Of a stretch of DNA of 64,000 nucleotides, positions 1-7,960 are shown piece by piece. The translations under genes were made by a program, and so were the position numbers. Position 1 is the stretch's first letter; the number at the start of each line of letters is the position of its first letter. Under the pieces are notes generated by a model. The model was not told the origin of the DNA and ran no database searches. It saw only the letters and a program-made list of their open reading frames with translations. This stretch comes from Phytohabitans suffuscus (lineage in GTDB: Bacteria > Actinomycetota > Actinomycetes > Mycobacteriales > Micromonosporaceae): the NCBI RefSeq assembly GCF_011764565.1, contig NZ_AP022871.1, forward strand, positions 3,162,320 through 3,226,319. Reading direction: 5' to 3'.

Positions 1-940
1 CCGCCTTTTCGGTGTAGACGGCGGCCTGCCGGGCGTTCTCCTCAAGCCACTCGCCGTACGCGGTCGAGCCGGTGTAGTCGATGATCTTCACTTCGGAGCG
101 GAGCGCCAGCGTGGACGCGAGCGCCTCGCCCGGGGCCTCGGGCGCCAGCAGCACCGCGTTGGGGTCGAAGCCGGCCTCGGCGAGCACCTCGCGCGCGTAC
201 CGCACGGTGACGGCGAGCGGGAGCACCGCCCGGGGGTGCGGCTTGACGATCACCGGGTTGCCGGTGACGAGGGAGGCGAAGAGCCCCGGGTACGAGTTCC
301 AGGTCGGGAACGTGTTGCAGCCGATGACCAGGCCCACCCCGCGTGGCACCACGTGAAACCGCTTGGTCATCCGCAACGGCTCGCCCTTGCCGGCCGGCTT
401 CTCCCAGGTGGCCTCGCCGGGATGCCGGGTCATCTCCGCGTACGCGTACGCCAGCGCCTCCAGCGCGCGGTCCAGCGCGTGCGCCCCGCCCGCCTGGAAC
501 GCCATGACGAACGCCTGCCCGCTGGTGAACTGCACCGCGTTGGCAAGCTCGAACACGTGCGCGTGCAGCCGCGCCAGGATCTCCATGCACACGCCCACGC
601 GGACCTGCGGTCCGGCGTCGCGCCAGCCCGGCAGCGCGGCCGTCGCGGCGTCGATCAGGGCGGCCGCGTCGGCGTGCGGGTAGGTCACCGCGAGCTCGAC
701 GCCGAACGGGCTCGCCTCGGTGGCGATCCACCCGTCGGTGCCGGGCTGATCGAGCGGGAAGCGGTTGTCGAGGTATGCCCGGAATGCCGCCTCACCTTCG
801 GCGGCGGCCGTCTCTCCGTACACGCGGGGGCTGGGCGACTCAGGGTAGGCCGACCAGTAGCCGCGCTCGGAGATCGCGGCGAGAGCACGGCCGAGGGTGT
901 CGGCGTGCTTGTCGTACAGATGGCGCGGGGAGTCCGTCAT
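1..940 (-). CDS. paaN: PaaN-type aldehyde dehydrogenase family protein, partial
   Basis: This is the N-terminal part (about 313 residues) of an aldehyde dehydrogenase superfamily protein; the gene runs off the left edge, so it has no stop here. It starts [12 protein letters not shown] at the ATG ending at 940. The stretch [20 protein letters not shown] followed by VIVKPHP is the cofactor-binding part of the ALDH fold. The long N-terminal lead and overall pattern resemble PaaN, the phenylacetate-degradation aldehyde dehydrogenase. No other paa genes lie in the window, so the pathway is inferred from the family only. The catalytic Cys and Glu lie outside the window. Confidence 0.75.
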   Translation of the reverse strand, partial: MTDSPRHLYDKHADTLGRALAAISERGYWSAYPESPSPRVYGETAAAEGEAAFRAYLDNRFPLDQPGTDGWIATEASPFGVELAVTYPHADAAALIDAATAALPGWRDAGPQVRVGVCMEILARLHAHVFELANAVQFTSGQAFVMAFQAGGAHALDRALEALAYAYAEMTRHPGEATWEKPAGKGEPLRMTKRFHVVPRGVGLVIGCNTFPTWNSYPGLFASLVTGNPVIVKPHPRAVLPLAVTVRYAREVLAEAGFDPNAVLLAPEAPGEALASTLALRSEVKIIDYTGSTAYGEWLEENARQAAVYTEKA

Positions 941-968
941 GCCGCCATCATGCCCCAGAGAAGGTGAG

Positions 969-1478
969 ATGCTGACGGCTATGCCGAGGTGGCCGGCGGT
1001 GCGCACCACGCTGACGTGGCTGAACGGCACCACGCTCGCGGCGCTGGTGCTCTGCACCGCCACGCGCACCCGGCTGGTTCGCGGCCCCGGCGGGGTGTAC
1101 GTGGCGGGCGGCTACCGCCTCCGCGTGCCGAAGCAGTCGTGCTTCACGGTCGGCACGGTGGTCTTCACCAAGCGGCCGGCCGGCTGGCTGCTCGACCCCG
1201 ACCGCGAGGAGCTGCTCGCCCACGAGACCCGCCACGTCGCGCAGTACGCCGTGCTCGGCCTCTTCTTCTTCCCGCTCTACGCCGCCGCGTCCGCGTACTC
1301 GTACCTGATGACCGGCGGATACGGCTGCCGCAACTTCTTCGAGCAGAACGCGGGGCTGGCGGCCGGTGGCTACCGCCAGCTCCCGTTGCGTCCGTGGGCC
1401 GCCAGGACCGGCTCTCTCATAGGTCGTGCTGCCAGTTCTGCCAGCCGTCGACGGGGCGGAAGCCCATCGCCTCGTTGA
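969..1478 (+). CDS. Small membrane-associated protein with HETRH motif
   Basis: This 169-residue protein has no function I recognise. The start at 969 is chosen because GAGAAGG lies 4 nt upstream; an ATG at 981 is an alternative. A hydrophobic segment near residues 12-24 and another after the motif ([18 protein letters not shown]) suggest membrane association. Between them lies [14 protein letters not shown], which contains a zincin-like H-E-x-x-H, so a small metalloprotease-like activity is possible but unproven. The Arg-rich tail overlaps the 3' end of the convergent acetyltransferase gene by 62 bp, so the last 20 or so residues could be out of frame. Confidence 0.6.
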   Translation: MLTAMPRWPAVRTTLTWLNGTTLAALVLCTATRTRLVRGPGGVYVAGGYRLRVPKQSCFTVGTVVFTKRPAGWLLDPDREELLAHETRHVAQYAVLGLFFFPLYAAASAYSYLMTGGYGCRNFFEQNAGLAAGGYRQLPLRPWAARTGSLIGRAASSASRRRGGSPSPR

Positions 1479-2436
1479 TCGAGATCATGTGGTCGTTGAC
1501 CCCGGCGTTCCAGGTGTCGATCGCTCGCAGCCCCGGCTCGTGCGCCCGCGCGTAGGCGAAGTTTTCGAGCTTGACGACCGTGCCGAGGCGGTGGCCGCGG
1601 TGGGCCGGCTCGACGATGGTGATCTGCTGGAACGCGTGCCAGTCGACGGTGCCGGGAAGGTCGATCGTGGTGAACGCGACGACCTTGCCGCTCTCGTCGT
1701 GGCGGACCCCCGTGCTGTACCGGCGGCGGCCACGGGCGGCGATGACCGCGTCGATCGCGCGGACCCGGTCGGCGTCGATCTTCTCGGCCTCCCAGGCGAG
1801 GTCGCCCATCGGTGCGTCGGTCAGCAGCCGGCCATCGAGGTAGGCGATGTCGTCGATGATCTCCTCGGGCGTGGCGCCCCGCCACCTGACCAGCGAGTAG
1901 CCGTCGGCCCGCTCCCAGGCGGCGGCCAGCTGCCGGCCGAGGTCGGCGTCGTCGACCTCGGTGACGTCGAGGCGCCGGCGCACGTCGGTCAGCGCCCCCT
2001 TGGCACCCATCGCGGTGGCGAACGCGCCACCCGCCTCGCCGCGCGCCACGCCACCCGGCAGCGCCTCGACGGCCATGACCATCAGGTGCTTGCGGCCCGC
2101 GCCGCGCACCACGCTCCGCACATGCTCGTACAGCGCCCGCCCGACGCCGCGCCGGCGGTGGTCCGGGTGCACGGTGATCTCGGCCTCGGCGTTTTCGAGG
2201 TTGTCCAGCAGCGGCATCTCGACCGTCGCGTAGCCCGCGGCGACGCCGTCGATCATGGCCAGGGCCCGCTCGTGCGCGTGGCCGGGCCACGGGTGGCGCA
2301 GGTCGGCGAGAAAGCGCTGCCGGCCCACGGGCGGGAAGTCCGGCACGTCCACGGCGACAGCCGCTTCGACGATCTGGTATGCCTGCTCGACGGCTGTTTC
2401 GTCGGCCGGATCCATGGGCTTGACGGCGATGTCCAT
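1417..2436 (-). CDS. Tandem-GNAT N-acetyltransferase
   Basis: This 339-residue cytosolic protein has two GNAT folds in tandem. The N-terminal half carries the acetyl-CoA loop [17 protein letters not shown] (about residues 90-110). The C-terminal half carries [18 protein letters not shown] followed by [20 protein letters not shown], the usual end of a GNAT domain. Tandem GNAT proteins are common in actinomycetes (the mycothiol synthase MshD has this layout), but nothing here identifies the acceptor substrate. It is a single gene downstream of thrC on the same strand, separated by 351 bp that hold three 22-bp-spaced repeats. Confidence 0.85.
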   Translation of the reverse strand: MDIAVKPMDPADETAVEQAYQIVEAAVAVDVPDFPPVGRQRFLADLRHPWPGHAHERALAMIDGVAAGYATVEMPLLDNLENAEAEITVHPDHRRRGVGRALYEHVRSVVRGAGRKHLMVMAVEALPGGVARGEAGGAFATAMGAKGALTDVRRRLDVTEVDDADLGRQLAAAWERADGYSLVRWRGATPEEIIDDIAYLDGRLLTDAPMGDLAWEAEKIDADRVRAIDAVIAARGRRRYSTGVRHDESGKVVAFTTIDLPGTVDWHAFQQITIVEPAHRGHRLGTVVKLENFAYARAHEPGLRAIDTWNAGVNDHMISINEAMGFRPVDGWQNWQHDL

Positions 2437-2476
2437 GTCACCGAGGGTCCCTCGCCGGACCGCTCGCCGCGACTGA

Positions 2477-2531
2477 TTTACCCCCGGACCGCGACCGGTT
2501 TATCCCCGGCAAGTGGTCGGGTCTACCCCGG
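2477..2531 (-). repeat. Three 22-bp-spaced direct repeats upstream of GNAT gene
   Basis: Read on the + strand, TTTACCCCCGG (2477-2487), TTTATCCCCGG (2499-2509) and GTCTACCCCGG (2521-2531) start exactly 22 bp apart. They lie 40-95 bp upstream of the acetyltransferase start codon. Exact two-turn spacing suggests cooperative binding sites for a regulator. The rest of the 2437-2787 gap shows no gene and no clear terminator. Confidence 0.5.
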
Positions 2532-2787
2532 AAAAGTTGGTCGGGAGGGACGGTCGCACAGCGCCTCCGGCGCTGGGACGTTGGAACAAAGCCTACGGCG
2601 ACCGCCCTCCCGCACGGAGCATCCTGCGTCGTTCAGATGTCGCCGTCAAGTCCCCGGGGCGGTGTTTTCTCGACGGACGGCAAATTCACGACTACGGAAT
2701 GCAACTCCCATCCCGGCGAGTCATTCCCCACCTGCGCTTCCCTCCGTGGTCGCGCTCCCGCTCCCCGTAACCGGGAATCGCAAAAAG

Positions 2788-4092
2788 TCAGGAGTCCAGG
2801 AGCCCGGCGTCCCGGGCGCCCCGGAGGGAGGGCTTGATCCGGTATGTCGGACCCACCTGCTCGGCGACCGCGTCGATGGTCTTGAGCCCTTCGCCGGTGT
2901 TGAACACGACCGTCTCGGCGTCCGGGTCGAGCTTGCCCGACTCGACGAGCTTCTTGAGCACGGCCACGGTCACCCCGCCGGCCGTCTCGGCGAACACGCC
3001 GGTCGTGCGGGCGAGCAACTGGATCGCGTCGCGGATCTCGTCGTCGCTCGCGTAGTCCATCCAGCCGCCGGTGCGGCGCACGGCCTCCAGCGCGTACAGG
3101 CCGGCGGCGGGGTCGCCGATGTTGAGCGACTTGGCGATGCCCACCGGCTTGACCGGGATGATCTCGCTGACGCCGTTGTGCAGGGCCACCGCGATCGGGT
3201 TGCAGCCGGCCGACTGCGCGCCGAAGACCCGCCAACCGTTGGCCGGCGCCTGGACCAGGCCGATCTCGACCAGCTCGCTGAACGCCTTGTCCACCTTTGT
3301 CAGCAGCTCACCGCTCGCCATCGGGATGACCACCTGCTCGGGCAGGCGCCAGCCGAGCTGCTCGGCCACCTCGTACCCGAGGGTCTTGGAGCCCTCGGCG
3401 TAGTACGGCCGCACGTTCACGTTGACGAACGCGGTGTCCTCGAACTCGTCGGTCTCGACAAGCTCGCTGCAGAGCCGGTTGACGTCGTCGTACGACCCTT
3501 CGATCGCGACCAGGTCGCCGCCGTACACGGCGGTGGTGACGACCTTGCCGGGCTCGAGGTCACCGGGGATGAAGACGATGGACGGCACGCCGGCCAGAGC
3601 CGCGTGGGCGGCGACCGAGTTGGCCAGGTTGCCGGTGGAGGCGCAGGCGAACCGGCTGAAGCCCAGCCCCCGCGCCGCGGTGAGCGCCACCGAGACGACC
3701 CGGTCCTTGAACGAGTGGGTGGGGTTGGCGCTGTCGTCCTTGACCCACAGCGGCCCGCGCACGCCGAGCGCCTCGGCCAGCCGGGGTGCGGAGATCAGCG
3801 GCGTGAGGCCGGGGTCGAGGGTCACCCGGCTCGCCGGATCCTGCCCGGCGGGCAGCAGCGCCGCGTAGCGCCAGATGCTCTGCGGGCCCGCCTCGATCTG
3901 GGCCCGGGTAACCCGCGCGAGAGCGGCCTGGTCGTAGGCCACCTCGAGCGGGCCGAAACACTCGTAGCAGGCGTGCTGGGCGACGAGCGGGTACTCCTTG
4001 CCGCAGCCGCGACAGGCGAGCGCGCGAGCGGGGCTGGCCTGCACGGGGGCGCCGGAGGCGGCGGTGGAAGGAACGTCGAGGGTCGACGGCAT
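2788..4092 (-). CDS. thrC: Threonine synthase
   Basis: ThrC converts O-phosphohomoserine to threonine with pyridoxal phosphate. The 434-residue protein has an N-terminal four-cysteine segment (CRGCGKEYPLVAQHACYECF), as in the longer bacterial/archaeal threonine synthases. The PLP-lysine motif NPTHSFKDR follows at about residues 107-115, then the phosphate-binding CASTGNLANS. Length and motifs are complete. The gene stands alone, and its start is preceded by GAGAGGA, which directly adjoins the 3' strand of a SAM riboswitch, so expression is probably tied to S-adenosylmethionine level. Methionine and threonine synthesis share homoserine, which makes the control plausible. Confidence 0.95.
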   Translation of the reverse strand: MPSTLDVPSTAASGAPVQASPARALACRGCGKEYPLVAQHACYECFGPLEVAYDQAALARVTRAQIEAGPQSIWRYAALLPAGQDPASRVTLDPGLTPLISAPRLAEALGVRGPLWVKDDSANPTHSFKDRVVSVALTAARGLGFSRFACASTGNLANSVAAHAALAGVPSIVFIPGDLEPGKVVTTAVYGGDLVAIEGSYDDVNRLCSELVETDEFEDTAFVNVNVRPYYAEGSKTLGYEVAEQLGWRLPEQVVIPMASGELLTKVDKAFSELVEIGLVQAPANGWRVFGAQSAGCNPIAVALHNGVSEIIPVKPVGIAKSLNIGDPAAGLYALEAVRRTGGWMDYASDDEIRDAIQLLARTTGVFAETAGGVTVAVLKKLVESGKLDPDAETVVFNTGEGLKTIDAVAEQVGPTYRIKPSLRGARDAGLLDS

Positions 4093-4103
4093 CGAGGCGT
4101 CCT

Positions 4104-4237
4104 CTCATCTTTCCCAGCGCCGCACCGTGCGGCGGGGACGGAATTGGCACCTGTCCCGTGAGTGGCCTCGTCGTCGAGTCACACGGGGTGGTTGCCGGGG
4201 CGTCTTCGGGCCGTATCCCTCAGCCCCTCTGGATGAG
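4104..4237 (-). promoter_or_regulatory. SAM riboswitch (S-box, SAM-I type) leader of thrC
   Basis: On the minus strand the leader has the S-box landmarks in order: closing stem strand CTCATC, AGAGGGGCTGAGGGA, CGGCCCGAAGACGCCCCGG, CAACC, then GGTGCCAATTCC, and finally GGGAAAGATGAG. P1 is formed by CTCATC (4232-4237) and GATGAG (4104-4109). The thrC Shine-Dalgarno AGAGGA begins right at the 3' P1 strand and the ATG is 11 nt further on. That layout favours control of translation initiation, since there is no terminator hairpin with a U-run between aptamer and gene. The aptamer call rests on conserved sequence, not on a covariance search. Confidence 0.9.
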
Positions 4238-4308
4238 GTATTCAGTTGTGTGTCCTCGCCACAGTGTACGGGGCGAACCGGGCTACCGCGCCTTTCCGGT
4301 GATCTGGC

Positions 4309-5163
4309 TCACGAGACCACGTCTTTGCGGGTGAAGCGCCAGAAGGCCAGCCCCCAGAAGAGCGTGGCGTACGCGACCGCCGAGATGCACCCCTTGACGA
4401 TGTCGTCGGACTGCGCCGGCGTCGACAGCAGGCCCAGCCACGCGTTGCTGTAGCGGGTGGGCAGGAAGGAGCGGATGCTGCCCAGCGCGGTGATCTGGTC
4501 CAGGATGCTGGAGAGGATGAAGAGCAGCACCGCGCCGCCCACGGCACCGAGCGGGGCGTCGGTCAGCACCGAGAGCAGAAACGCGAGCCCGGCCACCACC
4601 AGCAGCCCCACCGCGAGGTAGCCGAGGATGCCGAGCAGCCGCAGCAGCCCCTCCCCGGCCGGGATCTCGGCGGCCACGGTGCTGCGCAGCGGCGACCAGC
4701 CGTAGCGGAGCGTGCCGACGAGCAGGGCGGTGCTGGCGAGCAGGACCAGGGCGACCGCCGAGTACCCGAGCGCGACCACCAGCTTGACGGCGAGCAGCCG
4801 GGCCCGCGGCACCGGTACGGCCAGCAGGTAGCGCAGGCTCCCCCAGCTCGCCTCGCTGGCCACCGTGTCGCCGCAGAAGAGCGCCACCACGACGGTCAGC
4901 AGAAAGCCGGCCGAGACGAAGAGCGTGAACAGCGTGAAGTTGAGCCCGCCCGAGGTGGCCAGGTCGATCAGGCTGGCGAACTCACCGCGGCCGTTGTCGT
5001 CGTCGCCCCCGCTGTCGAACTGGAACGCGACCAGCACGATCAGCGGCAGCAGCACCATGAAGCCGAGCGCGAGCTGGGTGCGCCGCCGGGTCGCCTGCCG
5101 CCGCCACTCCTGCCACACCGAGAGCGTGCGGCCGGGACGGTAGCCGAGCGCGTGCTCGCTCAT
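4309..5163 (-). CDS. ABC-2 type exporter permease
   Basis: This 284-residue integral membrane protein has about six hydrophobic segments (for example LGFMVLLPLIVLVAF, LNFTLFTLFVSAGFLLTVVVA and LLGILGYLAVGLLVVAGLAF). The loop GDTVASEASWGSLRYLLAVPV is the cytoplasmic coupling region typical of ABC-2 permeases. Its ATG overlaps the stop of the upstream hydrolase-ATPase gene (ATGA), so the two proteins should be made together and form one transporter. The substrate is unknown. Confidence 0.85.
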   Translation of the reverse strand: MSEHALGYRPGRTLSVWQEWRRQATRRRTQLALGFMVLLPLIVLVAFQFDSGGDDDNGRGEFASLIDLATSGGLNFTLFTLFVSAGFLLTVVVALFCGDTVASEASWGSLRYLLAVPVPRARLLAVKLVVALGYSAVALVLLASTALLVGTLRYGWSPLRSTVAAEIPAGEGLLRLLGILGYLAVGLLVVAGLAFLLSVLTDAPLGAVGGAVLLFILSSILDQITALGSIRSFLPTRYSNAWLGLLSTPAQSDDIVKGCISAVAYATLFWGLAFWRFTRKDVVS

Positions 5164-7913
5164 CGGTCGCCACTCCCCCGCGAGTTGTCGCCCACCAGGG
5201 CCAGAAACGCGTCTTCGAGCCGCCGCCTCGGCACCACCCGGTCGACGCCGACGCCGGCGCGGACGAGCTCGGCGACGACCTCGCTGCGCGCGGTGCCGTT
5301 GATGTCCACGACCAGCCCGTTGCTGCCGTCGCCGGCGACCGAGCGGACGCCGTCCAGCCGCTGGAGGACCGCCTCGGCGGCGCCTACGTCGGAGACGTCC
5401 AGCCGTACGGTCGGCGAGTCGCCGACGAGCTCCTCGACCGGGCCGGACGCCACGATCTCGCCCTTGTTGACGACCACCGCGTGGGTACAGGTCTGCTCCA
5501 CCTCGGCGAGCAGGTGGCTGGAGACGAGCACCGCCCGCCCGTCGGTGGCGTACCGCTTGAGCACCCGGCGCATCTCGGCGATCTGTGGCGGGTCGAGCCC
5601 GTCCGTCGGCTCGTCGAGCACCAGCAGCTCAGGCTGGCCCAGCATGGCCTGGGCGATCGCGAGGCGCTGCTTCATACCGTGGCTGTACTTGCGGACCTTG
5701 CGGTGGATCGAGTCACCCAGCCCGGCGATCTCGACCGCCTCGTCGAGGCGGGCGTCCGCCTCCGGCCGGCCGGTGGCCCGCCAGTACGCCTTGAGGTTGT
5801 CGAGCCCGCTCAGGTGCGGCAGGAAGCCGGGGCCCTCCACGAGCGCGCCGAGCCGGGAGAGCACGGGCGAGCCGGGCACGAGCCGGTGGCCGAAGACGTA
5901 GATCTCGCCGCCCGAGGGCTGGGTCAGCCCCATCAGCACGCGAAGCGTCGTGGTCTTGCCCGCGCCATTCGGGCCGAGCAGCCCCACCACCTGCCCGCGC
6001 TCCACCGTGAAGTCCACATTGGATACCGCGACGAAGCCGTCCGCGTACTCCTTGCGGAGCTGCCGGATGACGAGCGGCGTCTGCGCGTACTCCTCGCTGA
6101 TCGTGGAATCGGTGCGGCGCTGCCGCCGCCGCACGACGAGGATGACCACCGCGAGCCCGAGCAGCACCGCGGCGACGAGCCCGGCGAGCACCCAGCGCCA
6201 CAGCACCGCGGTCGTGGGGATGGGCTCGCCGGTGACCGTCGGCACCGTGATCCCGTCACCGCCCATGGCGACGGTGTAGAGCGCGGGCTCGGCCGGCGTG
6301 GCGTACCCCTGGTCGGAGGTCGCCACGACCACCCGCAGCCGGTGGCCGGCCTCGATCCGGCGCACGATCGCCGGCAGCGTGACGGTGACCGCCCGCGCCT
6401 GGGCCGGGTCGGCGGGCAGCCCGGTCAGCCGCACCGGCGCGACGATGCCGCCCGGGAGCGTGGCGACCCCGCCCTTGTCGACGTCGTACAGCTTGACGAA
6501 GAGCACCGCCTCGCCGGTCTGCGACGCGGCCCGGATCGAGACGGTGGGCGCGCCGGCGATGTCGACGGCTTCGGCGAGCGGCTCGGACTGGAAGATCGCG
6601 TGCTGGCCGGGCAGGTCGCCGAGCAGCCCGCCCACCTCGGAGGCGGCGCCGGCCAGGCCGCCCCCGCCGGGCAGGCTCGAGATGGCGGCCGGGTTGCCGC
6701 CCGGCGGGTTCGCGATGGGCTGCGGCGGGCCACCGAGCGCGACCCGCTCCGTGGCCGTGCCGGCGAGGCCGGGGTAGTCGTCGATCGAGTAGCCGTTGGT
6801 GACCAGGCCGCGGTCCATCGCGTCGAAGCCGGCGACGCGCGACCAGGTGAAGCTGCTGGCCGGCGCGTCGCCCTCGCCCTTCACGTAGTGGTCGAGCCAC
6901 TGCGCGGTCAGAAACCGCACCCGGTCGCGGTCGGAGCGCGGGCCTTCGCCGCCGTCGTGGCCCCCGGTGTACCAGGCCACCCGCACCGGCGTGCCGTTGG
7001 CGGCGATGCCACGCGCGTTGGCGTCCGCCTCGGAGAGCGGGAAGAGCGTGTCCGCCTCGCCCTGTACGAGCAGCGTGGGCGCCTTGATCCGGTCGAGCAC
7101 CATCGCCGGGCTGGAGCGGCGCAGCAGCTCGACGGCCTCGGGGGTGGCGCGGCCGGTGGTGGCGGTGCGCTGGTACATCTCGCAGACGTCCCGCGCGAAG
7201 CGCCCGCACGCCGGGTCGGTGCCGATGCCCGCGCTCCCGCCGAAGAAAAGTCCCGCCCAGCCCTTCTTGAAGACGCCGTCGACCGGGTCGGCGCCGGTCG
7301 ACTCGGGGAGGAAGGAGCGGGCCAGGTCGTTCCAGGTGATCATCGGGACGATCGCGTCGACCCGCTGGTCCTGGGCGGCGAGCAGGAGCGCGAGGCCGCC
7401 CCCGTACGAGCCGCCGACCACGCCCACCCGCGGGTCACCGTCAGCGTCCTTGCGGACCTCGGGCCGGGCGGCGAGCCAGTCGAGCAGGCGCTGCGCGTCC
7501 CGTACCTCGTAGTCGGGGCTGTCCAGGTGGATCTCGCCGCCGCTGCGCCCGAAGCCGCGTGCCGTGTACGCCAGCACCGCGTAGCCGAGCCCGGCCAGGT
7601 CCTCCGCGTCGGTGCGCACGCTCTCCTTGGTGCCCCCGAAGCCGTGCGCGAGCAGCACCGCCGGCACCGGACCGCTCCGGTCGGCGGGCAGGTAGAGCGT
7701 CGTATCGAGGTCGACCGGCTCGTCGCCACCCGGCCCGGACCGGACGGTGACCACCTGCTCCCGCGCCGTGTACGCGGCCGGCTCCGGCCAGGCCACCCAC
7801 ACCACGGCCGCGGCGAGCAGGGCGATCGCGACCGCCGCCGCGGGCAGGGCACGGCGGACGCGGGCGGACCGGATCGCTGGCATGACGCAAACGGTACGGC
7901 GCGCGTGACGCAC
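5160..7913 (-). CDS. S15/CocE-type hydrolase fused to ABC exporter ATPase
   Basis: This single 917-residue chain joins two usually separate proteins. An N-terminal membrane anchor (about 22-45) leads into an alpha/beta hydrolase of the X-Pro dipeptidyl-peptidase/CocE class. It has nucleophile GGSYGGG (Ser about 169), acid in GEADTLFP and histidine in GGHDGG, followed by the C-terminal beta-sandwich of that class. A second membrane segment (about 575-600) then leads to an ABC ATPase with Walker A GPNGAGKTTT (about 648), signature YSHGMKQRLA and Walker B LLVLDEPTDGL. The predicted topology puts the hydrolase outside and the ATPase inside. The start is GTG at 7913 or ATG at 7883. The permease gene overlaps downstream. 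Confidence 0.88.
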   Translation of the reverse strand: MRHARRTVCVMPAIRSARVRRALPAAAVAIALLAAAVVWVAWPEPAAYTAREQVVTVRSGPGGDEPVDLDTTLYLPADRSGPVPAVLLAHGFGGTKESVRTDAEDLAGLGYAVLAYTARGFGRSGGEIHLDSPDYEVRDAQRLLDWLAARPEVRKDADGDPRVGVVGGSYGGGLALLLAAQDQRVDAIVPMITWNDLARSFLPESTGADPVDGVFKKGWAGLFFGGSAGIGTDPACGRFARDVCEMYQRTATTGRATPEAVELLRRSSPAMVLDRIKAPTLLVQGEADTLFPLSEADANARGIAANGTPVRVAWYTGGHDGGEGPRSDRDRVRFLTAQWLDHYVKGEGDAPASSFTWSRVAGFDAMDRGLVTNGYSIDDYPGLAGTATERVALGGPPQPIANPPGGNPAAISSLPGGGGLAGAASEVGGLLGDLPGQHAIFQSEPLAEAVDIAGAPTVSIRAASQTGEAVLFVKLYDVDKGGVATLPGGIVAPVRLTGLPADPAQARAVTVTLPAIVRRIEAGHRLRVVVATSDQGYATPAEPALYTVAMGGDGITVPTVTGEPIPTTAVLWRWVLAGLVAAVLLGLAVVILVVRRRQRRTDSTISEEYAQTPLVIRQLRKEYADGFVAVSNVDFTVERGQVVGLLGPNGAGKTTTLRVLMGLTQPSGGEIYVFGHRLVPGSPVLSRLGALVEGPGFLPHLSGLDNLKAYWRATGRPEADARLDEAVEIAGLGDSIHRKVRKYSHGMKQRLAIAQAMLGQPELLVLDEPTDGLDPPQIAEMRRVLKRYATDGRAVLVSSHLLAEVEQTCTHAVVVNKGEIVASGPVEELVGDSPTVRLDVSDVGAAEAVLQRLDGVRSVAGDGSNGLVVDINGTARSEVVAELVRAGVGVDRVVPRRRLEDAFLALVGDNSRGSGDR

Positions 7914-7960
7914 CCGGCTGAGAGACCTCTCAGGATGAACAGCCGGGCTACGCTCGGCGG

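Noticed and set aside
2513..2770. 85-codon ORF in the GNAT-thrC gap
   Set aside because: There is no ribosome binding site or recognisable motif, and the composition is like non-coding sequence.
1426..4161. Long plus-strand frame of 911 codons opposite the GNAT and thrC genes
   Set aside because: It is composed of Arg/Gly/Asp/Val-rich antisense translation with no motifs; the minus-strand genes are clearly real. The same applies to other long antisense frames, for example at 5481, 36731 and 40350.
4104..4237. SAM-IV riboswitch for the thrC leader
   Set aside because: The order AGAGGGGCTGAGGGA, CCCCGGCAACC, GGTGCCAATTCC, GAAAGATGAG fits the classical S-box better. Only a covariance search could exclude hybrid SAM-I/IV classes.
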